From: Daedaleopsis sinensis
Taxonomy: Eukaryota > Basidiomycota > Agaricomycetes > Polyporales > Polyporaceae
Assembly (NCBI GenBank): GCA_033807695.1
Contig: CM066311.1
Location: forward strand, 992,001-1,056,000
Direction of reading: 5' to 3'
DNA: 64,000 nt
Made by a program: the position numbers and the translations under genes. The notes under the pieces are model-generated. The model had not been told where the DNA came from. It saw only the letters and a list, made by a program, of their open reading frames with translations, and searched no databases. Of this stretch, positions 45,101 to 55,530 are shown piece after piece (the stretch's first letter is position 1; every line of letters starts with the position of its first letter).

Positions 45101-46320
45101 ACGTCGACGTCGCAGTCTCGATCCGATCCACTGGCATGACGCAGTGCGCACGGGATCATCGCTGTCCGCACACGACTCCTACGTAGTGTAGGTCCGCCCA
45201 ATCTATCACTCTATCAGTGCACTGCTGTCGCCGACGGTCACTATCGTAAGCCATGTGCATATGCACGGCTGGGTCTGTAATCAGTACTATGTAGGTCCAA
45301 GTCTTCGTCTTCGTCCGAATTCGAGCCCCCCTCATGAACTCAATTGCATTGCCCACGCGCACGAAGAGGATCTGCCACCAGCCTAAGCCCTCGCTATGGC
45401 GGCCTCGGTCACCAAACTGGCCATATGCATGAGCACGAGTCCCAGCTGCAGTACAACTACAAGGTCCCCGTGCGGCGTAGAGCTCTCGAGCTCTCGCCCG
45501 AGTCCGACCCGACCCCGGTTCTACGTATACGTATACGCGCATGCATTCACGCGCGCGCGGCTCATATCCGTCCTGGACGGAACCCAGCCTTCCAGAATCC
45601 CGGATCCCATGGCCACAATTGCGCAATATCGCGATCGCTATCCGGAACTCCAAGCTTCAAGCTTCAATTGCAAGTGAAGGGGTCGAAGCGATGGATCTTC
45701 AGCTGGGCGCAGAGCCCCGCGAGGGGTCGACGTCCGCGTCTGCATGCACGTAGGCGCCTATAGCTATCTACTTATGTCGACGTCGACGTCTATGTCGACA
45801 TCTATCACCGGCCGCGGTATGTACTGCTTTGTAAATTGTGGACGAGTCACGTACGTATACGTATACACGGGATTCCGAATCGACTTCTACGGCCTGCCAC
45901 CTGAGGAAGGGGCACCACCTGTACCACCTGTCCTCGTATACGTACTTCCCGAATCCCCAGCTGAGCGCGGAGCATCACTAGTACTGCCAACTGGCCGGGG
46001 CGCCGTCCAGTACTGTGATCACGCCGCGGCCGCCCTGCGTCCGAGTCCGAGTCCACGTCTGCATCTGCATTTATCACGACGAGCGACGTCGACGCATCGA
46101 GAAGGCCAGACACTGGAGACTCTGAGACTCTGGGGATGTGCGGACGCATCCGACGTGCCCGTGCCCGTGTCCGTACGTACCCGCATACGATGATCTCCTC
46201 ATCTGCCACAACCCTTCGAAGTTCGCACGTAGACGGATACCAGCGTGCTCGGGACCCGGGTGGCATGGATATCGATATCGACATGCATCTCTCGAGGATT
46301 GCTCCCATCAGGTTCCCTGC

Positions 46321-46378
46321 ACGAAGACGAAGATGAAGATGAAGATGCAGATGCAGATGCAGACGAGGACGACGAGGA
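46321..46378 (+). repeat. GAAGATG/GCAGATG microsatellite
   Basis: Purine-rich repeats of GAAGAT changing to GCAGAT and then GACGAG. Confidence 0.7.
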
Positions 46379-46958
46379 ATCAGATGTCAGACCCGACCCG
46401 ACGACGTCCATGTACAGCTGCCACATACACTCCCTGAGTGCAGTCCACACGAATACGTGACGGTGGGGCGTGACAGCAAGGCTGCAGCCCAGGGAGGCCG
46501 ATATCCCCGCCCCGGCACCGCCCGCCTCCCGCAATGAACATCTCTTTAGCCACACACCCCAGCCGCGTTACCGTATGCGGTACGGCATTGTATGTCGGAT
46601 CTCGGATGTCTCGTAGCGACCTTCCTAGACCTACCTACAAGCTGGGCCGCTCGGGAGTCGGAGGTCGGAGGCCGGGAGTCGGGAGTCGGGATCCAGTCGG
46701 GAGTCGGATTCGCCGCCCCCGACCCCTGTTGCTGCATGCTGTACGCCACCATGCACATCGCACGTCGCCCGCTGACGTCTGCGGCGGTCGGTGCACAGGC
46801 TCGCGCGCGGCGCGCGTACGCCCTCTCTCAGCACGAACGCTAACGCCCTCACGAACTGGACGGGACGGGGCCTGGCAGAACCCGCGCGCGCGCCGCGGAC
46901 CCATCTCGCTGCGTCTACGCACCTCAGGCTCAAGCTTCGACGTACAAACGTCTAACGG

Positions 46959-47137
46959 GCGAAGTTCCTTGCAGGCTTCAAGCACCAAGCTTAGCTTCAA
47001 GCTTCAAGCATCGATTCGAACTCGAGCCTGAGGAGCGCGAGGCGAATCTCGGGCGAAGTTCGTTGCAAGCTCCAACTGCAAGCTTAGCTTCAAGCTTCAA
47101 GCAAACTCGAGCCTGAGGAGCGCGAGGCGAATCTCGA
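46959..47137 (+). repeat. Two-unit tandem duplication
   Basis: Two units of about 94 and 85 nt. Each starts with GCGAAGTTC, contains AAGCTTAGCTTCAAGCTTCA, and ends with CTCGAGCCTGAGGAGCGCGA followed by GGCGAATCTCG. The last block of over 30 nt is identical in both, so the duplication is recent. Confidence 0.75.
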
Positions 47138-47664
47138 ACGCTCGCGATGCGAGCTCCCCGCGCGCGAAGCCCACCGGCCGCCGCATACTCAGTCTCGTGC
47201 TCGTGTCCGCGCGCGCGCTGCGCTGGGGTGACTGCCAACTGGAGCTTGAACTTTGAAGGGAAGTCTTAGTCTGCGCATGCGCAGCCTCGCGAGCACTTCC
47301 CACTTCCCACTTCCCACTTCGCCTTCCCTGCTTGCGCACGCCGGCCGTGGGTACCGGTGCTGCCCTGGCGCGCGAGCGATCTGCGCTCCGCTTTCGTCCT
47401 CCTCTTCCCGGCCAGCGTGCCACTGGCAGCCATTGGCCGTTGATATCGTCGACTCCGACTCCGACTCAGGGCTGAACGTTAACGATTGCAATGTACATCA
47501 TGATCCAGCCTTCTCTTCGAAGACGACGACTTAGACAGGGTTGCAGTGAGGTCGGCCGGGGGCGGGGCGTTCAGCGGCTTGGACGCGATGTCGGGTTCGG
47601 GTCTGGAGGAGGAGGAGTGAACACCGACAGAGCGCACGCCGGTGATTCATCTAAAGGTCTTGTG

Positions 47665-47687
47665 CATGCGCATGCGCATGCGCATGC
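47665..47687 (+). repeat. CATGCG hexamer repeat
   Basis: Nearly four perfect tandem CATGCG units. Confidence 0.75.
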
Positions 47688-50266
47688 TGCGGCAGTATAC
47701 GTATGTCCATTCTCTAGATCTTGCATCCCGCTCGTTCGCTGCTCACTTCCCCCTTTGCGCCTCACTGTGCCTTGCGCCGACCCTGGTGCCTGCTGGGCCC
47801 TCACATGAATTCGAACATGATAGTGACAGTGCGTTCATGATCGCCCCGTCCTCGTCCTCGTCATATATGTCGATCGTCGCTATATGTGCCGCACTGAGCT
47901 CGAGTACATGCATGTGTAGATGGGGGTCGTTCCCCGCAGTCACCAGTGCAAGCAAGCACTTTCCCAACGTACTTACACGACCGCTCGCATCCCTCAGTGA
48001 CCTGAAAGTTGCCGTTAACGTCCACGCGCGCAACACCATGTCACAACGTACCATGTCACCATCATCCACAAGCTGGCTGTTGCTACTCCACTGGGCAATA
48101 CGCATGCCACTCCCTACTCCTCCTGATTCACTTGAATACTTATCGCGATCCCCCATATGAATCGCGCCACCCTGCAGCGCGCACGATAAGTAGAGTAAGT
48201 ATCCGAATGACCTGCGCAGCGGGACGGTGGCGTATCGTGGAGAGGTATACGTGCTTACCTAGCTACCTACTAGTAGTAGTCAGAATCAAAATCAGAACCC
48301 GCCGGGACAGCCTTGCTCCCTTAAGCTGGTATTAGTAGCAGCTTGCACCGGCCCCGAGTCCCGAGCATACAGACTGAGATATGCATCTCGCGCTGGGGCG
48401 CCACGACTCGAGGCTCGTGAGCTTGATTGATGTCCATCTGACCTGCAGAAGAAGACGATTGAGTTCCTGCGCAATTAACAGCCAGCGGATGTTGCCAGGT
48501 CGTCGACGTCGAAGTTGTATACATGTACGTTGTACGCATGCTCGGACAGGGTCCTGTCGACTGCCACTCCGTTTGCAGCCTCAGGCCTAGGTAGATATCC
48601 ATCCTGAGAGGTCCCGGTCGGTACTCCGGAGTCCGAGACGCGCTTCTGCTAGCTGTGCGAGGGGCATCAACGCGGAGGAGGACGATGCTTGCTTGCCTTA
48701 CAGCCTAACTTGCAATCGCAAGTACCCAGCGCTCCGCTTCTATGATAGTCTCCGAGCCTCGAGCTCGGAACCTGATCACTAGAGAGATCGGAGGACGGTT
48801 CCTGCACGCGATCTCGCCAGAGCGACGAGTCCACTTACTTACTTGTGATGTCTAGATCTGAAGTGTGCAGGTGAGCGGAAGAGCTCTCCTCCGACGGCGC
48901 GCTAGCCATAACAATACAGGCCTAGGGCTTTCGAGCTCCTCCTCCTCCGAACCGACGACTCAGCACTTACAGCAGGCCCGTGCGCAGCCCTGCGTTATCA
49001 GCAATCAGACTTTCGACTCTCGCCACGGGCCCGGGAGTGACGTCTTCAGCACCGCAGGCCTGGGTGCTTATCTCGACTCCCACTCCGAGGGGGTTGGAGC
49101 GGCTCGCGGTCGCAATTCCGGGCCATTCTTCGCAAGTCAGATATTCAAGCTCAAGCTCAAGCTCAAGAGTAGTGAGACCGTACGTGGCCGTGGCCGTGCT
49201 AGACCGGGCTCAGCGGCTCGGAAGGCTGGGCTCTGTCAAGACATAAGTCAGTAGACCGAAGTAAGTACACACACAGACTCTGGTAACTGGCGATGCGCAC
49301 CTGAACTCGTCCTAGGACCTGCAAGCAATGGCACCCCAAGTCCCCGCGGCAGGGGATCTCCTGGGATCTCCCCAGGCCCCAGGCTCCCCTGATTCAGATC
49401 CTCCACGCATGGGCAGTGACCGGTGCGAGCCGGTGGGAGAGCCGTCTTGTCTGCGCTTGTCTGTGGTGCGGGGAAGCCTGGCCAAGGCAGGGCGGGCGCG
49501 GTCAGCTGGCCTTCTCTCTGATGTCCGAGCGCGGACTGAATGGGAAAAAATTTGCCGCGTGCGAGTGCCGGTCTGCGTCCGTGGTCCAGGAGGGTTTAGA
49601 GCCTTTTGGTGGGAGCGTCGGCAAACGCAAGTGTGCGATTCAGATTGTGATTGAAGCTTGACGATGTCACGATGACAATGACATGAGCGGCGCCGTGTTT
49701 AGACTGCCTCGAGCGGGCTCGTCATCATCGCATATCCGGGCTGGTTCTGAGTTCTCTGTGCAAGTCGAAGTTCTGAGGCCTGAGTACCGAGTCCTCACAG
49801 TGCTGCCTACAACGTCAGAAGGGCTATCCGCGGCCAACGTCGGCAAGCATAAGTCTATCTGGAACCACAATGTGAGTATGCAATATGGTGCACAGAGGAA
49901 GGCAGCGCGACGTACGAGTCCACCTCTGACGAGAAGGTCCTGGCTCCACCCTCACGCGACCACTGCAAGAGATATGCGAAGCAGAGAATAATAGTTTATG
50001 GTTGCGAACGGACACGATATGTATACTACTGATTAACACCAGACGAAGCAGGGCGGGGATCTACGTGAGGATTCTAGAGTCGGTATGCACCGTCTATCGT
50101 CTACGCAGAGACTCCCAACGTCGGGGGAGGGGCCGGGGGTCGAAAGCAGAGAGGCAAATGTGCATAGAATCAAGCATGCCACAATGGGTACTCACAATAT
50201 TCACGACGCCCCCTCCCCGCGTCCGTAACCTATCCCTCCTCACCCTTCATCCATCACCCTTCACCC

Positions 50267-52847
50267 TCACGCAGCAAGCAGCATTTTCCGCGGGTCCTCG
50301 AGATACTCCTTGACCTTGACTGTCGTACACGCCCGCAGCGGCAGAGACACGAACCCAAAAGCAGCCCGTCTCAGCCCAAATTCGCACCGCGCGCGCGCCA
50401 AGCGGAAGGGACGTACCGAGGAAGGTGACCGCTTCCCGCCCGTCGAGCAGGCGGTGGTCGTACGTGAGCGCGACGACCATGATCGGGCGGATGACGATCT
50501 GCCCGTTCACGACGACTGGGCGGTCCTTGATCGAGTGCATGCCTACGCGGGAGATGGCGTCAGCGGTTTGCTCTCCCGATCAAATCGGCGGAGGGGAGGA
50601 TAACGCAACGAGCCTGCATCGTAACGGCGCGATCGCGGGGCGGAAGGGATGCGGAGTGGAGGCGGCGAAGTGTGCGGGACCGCGCGAGGGTGGAAGAAAG
50701 GAAGTTATAGGGACAATACTCACCGAGTACGGCGGCTTGCGGGAGGTTGATGATGGGGGTGCCGTACAGCGAGCCGAACACACCGCCGTTCGAGCTTTGG
50801 GACAATCAGCACAACGCTCCCCCGGCTAAGCACAATGGTACGCACATCGTGAAGGTCCCGCCGGCCATGTCCTCCAGCGTGAGCTTGCCGTCGCGCGCCT
50901 GCAAGCACGAACGGATCAGCACGATCGCGAAGATGAGACTTCGCAGCAAAGGACCGGCCAAGGACCGGCTTACGCACCTTCTGGCCGAGTCCAGCGATCT
51001 CCTTCTCGATCTCCACAAAGTTCAAGCCCTCCGCGTTGCGCAGGACGGGAGTGACGAGGCCCTTGGGTGTCGCAACCGCCACGCTGAGGTCGACATAATC
51101 GCGGTACACGATCTCGTCGCCCTCGATCGATGCGTTCGCGGCCGGGATCTCCTTGAGGGCGAGACAGGACGCCTTGGCGAACGCGCTCATGAAGCCGAGC
51201 TTGACGCCGTGCTCCTTGAGCACCTCATCCTTGTACTTCTTCCGGAGCTCCATCACGCTCGACATGTCGATTTCGTTGAACGTCGTCAGCGACGCCGCCG
51301 CGTTCTGCGACTCCTTCAGGCGCTCCGCGATCCGCAGGCGCATCCGGCTCATCTTCACCCGCGTCTCGTTGCGGCTCCCGGGCACGCGCGGTGCGGGCGC
51401 GGGCTGCTCCTTCGACGACGGCTTGTCCTTCGCGGGCTTGGACGACTCCTTGAGCTCCTTCTTCTCCTTGCCCCCCTGCACGCCCGCCTCGTCCTTCTTG
51501 CGCACCTCCTCCGGTTTTGGTGAAGGGGGCGGGGGCGTCTTCTTGTCGACCTGCTGGTCGGCCGGCTCTGTGGTATCTTTCGTCTCCTTCACTTCCTTGC
51601 CCTCCTCTGATTTCGGCGCGCCCTCGTCGGCGGCGCCGGGCTCGAAGCGGAAGAGGTCCTGGCCGACGGTCACGGTGTCCTCCTCGGCTGCGAGGTGCTC
51701 CGTGATGCGACCAGCTGCTGGCGCGTTGACGGAGACATCAATCTGTAGCAATGTGCGTCAATTATGATACTCCTCGAAACGGTGCGGGCATGCAGTTCCA
51801 GAAACAAGACAGTTCCGTGGTGGGTGTGTGGACGCATTCCGTGAACGCGTATTACATGTGGCATTGCGTCCCTGAGGATCGAAGATGTAGGCGGACGAGA
51901 AGTTCGTGTATCAAGTGCATCCACAACGAGAGCTTGATAAGCTACACACCGGGGGCGTGGTCTGATGTAACGAGTCGTAACATTGTGATTACAGCGTGAT
52001 TACAATCCAAATATGACTTTCCTTTGTCAAAGTGTTCCATCCTGGATACATCGTGGTTACACGCGACATTTGAAATGTATCCAGGATGTAACACGAAGAC
52101 ACGGGATCATTTTGAATGTTTCTTGCATGTTGCACCGCGACACACGAGAGAAATATGTGGATTTTGACCACGATGTAACGAGCAGTTACATTGCCCAATG
52201 CCCCCGGTGACAGGCCTTCCACGCGTACACGGAGGGCCCGCCTACCACGCATACACGCACAAGACCAACACAGTAAATTGAAAAGCATTAGGTCTTGTGA
52301 AACCGGTATGGCGGAGCCGAGAGTGATGATAGGAGCGCGTCTCCGTTCGCAGAACATTTGGGTAGCAGGAAACACACCAAAGGTGCGTTGCAGCAGCAAT
52401 CAAGCCTGCCTGCTAGCGGGCCAAATGGGCAAAGCAAACGCGGACTACACACCTTATCTGTCTCGATAGTCGCAACCTCCTCGTCCGCCTGCACAACATC
52501 CCCGGGCTGTTTCAGCCACGTCTTGAGAGTGCCCTCGGAGATGGACTCGGCCATCTGGGGCACCTTCACCGTCTCCGCTGCAGACACGACGCAGAACGAG
52601 GTTGACGTCACTTCAGCGTGCAGACGGCGGACACGACGTACCCTGGAGGAGGTTCGTCGAGTGGAAGCTGGCCCGCTGCGCATACGAACTGGCGAGTTTC
52701 CTGCAAACATGAGGGCCGCCGTCAGTTTTCGGGCTGTCGGGCGGGAGAAAGGCCACACGGGAGCGCGCACCATCCTTTAGACACCAGTGCGGGGTCGGCG
52801 CGGAGAGCACGCCCGCGCGCAATGAGAATGAGTCGCCTCGAAAGCAT
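50267..52847 (-). CDS. KGD2: Dihydrolipoyllysine-residue succinyltransferase (E2 of 2-oxoglutarate dehydrogenase)
   Basis: Eight exons: 52847-52771, 52700-52642, 52577-52453, 51742-50978, 50898-50846, 50794-50724, 50542-50417 and 50319-50267 (1329 nt, 442 aa). Residues 1-45 are a mitochondrial presequence ([20 protein letters not shown] ... [14 protein letters not shown]). The lipoyl domain starts [20 protein letters not shown], with the lipoylated Lys87 in [17 protein letters not shown] long Lys/Glu/Pro-rich linker follows, without the E3-binding domain, as is usual for this E2. The catalytic domain runs from [20 protein letters not shown] to [13 protein letters not shown], with catalytic His413 and Asp417. 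It transfers succinyl groups to CoA in the TCA cycle in the matrix. Intron 3 is 710 nt and holds a MITE-like element. Confidence 0.95.
51947..52209. mobile_element. MITE-like element in KGD2 intron 3
   Basis: 263 nt flanked by perfect 10-nt inverted ends (CACCGGGGGC ... GCCCCCGGTG). Similarity continues inward with gaps: both ends have ATGTAAC 18 nt in and a TCGT(A/T)ACA block after it. ACA flanks both ends, a possible 3-nt target duplication. A 20-nt/20-nt hairpin lies inside. No open reading frame, so it would need a transposase in trans. Superfamily not assigned. Confidence 0.6.
52032..52094. repeat. Hairpin-forming inverted repeat
   Basis: Left arm 52032-52051 (GTGTTCCATCCTGGATACAT) and right arm 52075-52094 (ATGTATCCAGGATGTAACAC) pair at 19 of 20 positions around a 23-nt loop. 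Confidence 0.85.
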
Positions 52848-55530
52848 GTGTAAATATTAAGACAAGATAGAACGAGGGGGTTAAAGTGTGCGGGAGGGCA
52901 GCTGGCGGATGGCAATGGAGGAGAGCTGGCGTTTGCCAGCGACGCGACGACATCATCACGCATCGCCAAGCGCCCAGCACCGAACAAGTCCGACATCCGT
53001 GATTCTCTCAGTGCTTCCCCCCGAGCCCGACCCCCTCCGTTCCGTCAGCTGTGGCGACCAATGCTATTGTTGCTATTGCGCTTTGATTTCGCTGCTCGAG
53101 TCGACACGCGTCCAATGGAAGGAACGAACAAGAATGGGCTCATTCCAGCCAACTGCAAGTTCGATGCACAACAAACGTTTCGCCCGCTCCGCTCCGTCGA
53201 TGGTCGTCGAGCTGGGCTGCGGCATGGCTACTGAGCTAGGCCGGGTAGCTATGTGATCATGCAGCTCGTGCAAGATGGCAGGGTCAGGTTAGGGCTGGGT
53301 ATCCAAACTCCCTGCGTTTTTCTCTCTCCGCGGACCGCACCACACGTCCAACTTTCTCTACCCGACGAGCATCTGCCGAGAAGGATGAGAACATCATGTT
53401 TGCGACACTGCCGGACTGCTAGTATTTGGTGAGTTCCTGTGTCTACTCTACTCAGTTTGATGATAACTCATGGAACCTCGTACCGACAGATGTATTGAGT
53501 AGGCTTCCTTCTTGCCGGAACTCTTCTCTCGCATCGAGGTCCGGATTCACGTCATGGGAAGGGGAGAAGACAAGTTGGAAAGTTGTGCACATCCTGCTAG
53601 TCCCACTCGAGACAGCTGTGGTTTTGCGCTAGTCCTCGGAGACTCGGAAGAGCTTCCGGCATTGTCAATCGGGGCCTGGTGAGCGAGCAGACTGTTTTTC
53701 CCGGGGCACGTAATCCCCCTCGCCGCCGTGCAAGACACTGTCAGGTCCGACAACCCTCGGCTGTCCCTGGGTAGAGAGGGTTGCTCTCCTCGTACTCCCT
53801 CGCTAGTACAGCCCGGTGACCCGCAACGGGCCGGAAAGACACTTGGAACTTGACCAGACCATGCAATGCATATCAATTCACAGCTCTTTCGAGTCCGCTC
53901 AAGCCTTGTCGCTGGTATACTACGCATGCTAGACTACCACAAGAAGGCCCCTGAGTCGACACCATCCGCCGGTTATGCGATCCTCATGTTAACCTCGTGC
54001 TGACTGGGTGGGTGATTTGCTCTTATCCACAGTGACCCTCGATCACGTCCGGACGCATAGGAGCGCGCATTCGTTGGGCCTTGGTCACCGGCGTGCACGC
54101 AGCAGCCTGCAAGCTACTGGAACTCGTGGTACGTCGGCGTGGTCTTAGACGTAAATGGCCAACAGACATTGATCGAGCCTCTGTCGATGTCGCAGATCAT
54201 GCGCCGTAACGGAGCGTACTGCTGTGAGGTGGATCATGGGACACTGTTGGACAACCCCTGGTTGCGGGCAGCCTGGTGCAGCACTGGCTCGTGGGTATGG
54301 GAAGTCCGCGGGATCTCCGACTATGGTGGCTCGTGTACACTCCGACTTGGGCGTGAATATATCGGTGAGTGTCGATAGCGTGACAGACGGTCACTTCAGA
54401 CTAGATATTATAGAACGGTCCTGCTGACCTACTGTTGCAGCGCAAGGTGTCTGTCTATCTAATGAGACTTTGCTATACGCTCAATATTGCCGACACAAGG
54501 ATACTCAGTCAAGGGAGTCGATAATACGATCGCCCTAGTCGACAAGATGATCATATCGTGAACTAGCTTTCAGAGCTATGTAACTGAAGATACCTGGACT
54601 CGCCGGTTTCAATCATCTTCAGCTCCAACGTTGAAGTAAGGGACCTTTCGTATACTCAAGCTCTGTCAACCCGTTCAAAGAAGGGGCGCCAATCTGCGCT
54701 GGGGACAGACGCTGGCGCCACGACGGAACACGTTCCATCTCTCCCGCAACTTTAACTCTCTTATACGGCGCATCCTCCCCATGAGCATGGTCGAAATTCC
54801 TCCCATAGAGCGACCTTCTGGCCAGTGACCTGTTAACTCCCTCATACAGTCTCCTTCTCGCCATGAGAAATGAGAAGGTGTGAATCATCTTGAGTACTGA
54901 TGAAGAGAATGCACTTGAAGGTACCATATGATGCTGACCACGGTCTCATGCTTCGTTGGCACTCTCTAGCCACTGTGTGTAATCAACACTATCTGCAGCC
55001 CACCCTCCTCGCAGCGATTGGACGAAACATTCCGTGTTCACTCTCCTCAGCGATCGCGGCGCACGTGTCTGGCCACACCTCGACGCTCCCACCGAGCATC
55101 TGGTACGAAGGCGACGAAGGAGGCGACGACGCCCACGTTCGCCATGCGACTGCCCTGTACGTCCTCTAGCTCGTCTTCGCCGACTTCCTCGCTCACGTTC
55201 TGTCGCCGTACGCGGTCAGGATACAATACGAGTGCCGGCGAACGTGTGCTGATGGCGCCCCATGGGGGCTCCCTCGAGAACCGTACAGCCTTCCTTCCGT
55301 CGTCGACGCCCCCAAAGCGCAGGCTTATCGCCCGAATTTTGCGCGCGACTCCGACGCATGCCCCAGCAGGAGCGCGCCAAGGACGCAGGCGACGCATCCT
55401 GTATGTCTTTGGTCAAGCGGGATTCGGAAGCGTGCGTTCTCCGCTCCGGCCTTATATCGACAGTGGACGCCCGTGTTCTCGTTGGATTGTTCCCCCCGAC
55501 CCGCTCCTCTAGCCCGCCCTCTTTCCTGAA
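52848..55530. other. Divergent intergenic region, KGD2 to BTA1
   Basis: 2.7 kb with no recognisable gene or repeat on either strand. It must contain the KGD2 and betaine lipid synthase promoters. Short open frames here have no domains. Confidence 0.45.

Larger units (their letters stand above)
42135..50266. other. 8-kb gene-poor interval with many simple repeats
   Basis: I find no supportable gene. Open frames on both strands are short, without domains, and biased to Arg/Ser/Pro, as expected of random G/C-rich DNA. Simple repeats are frequent: CGAATG near 43889-43912, CTTCTC near 44990-45035, CAATTG near 45056-45076, GTCGAC near 45777-45805, GAAGATG near 46321-46378, CATGCG at 47665-47687 and CAAGCT near 49146-49169. 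A tandem duplication lies at 46959-47137. The 5' UTR of the PNRC-like gene lies at the left end. Confidence 0.55.
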
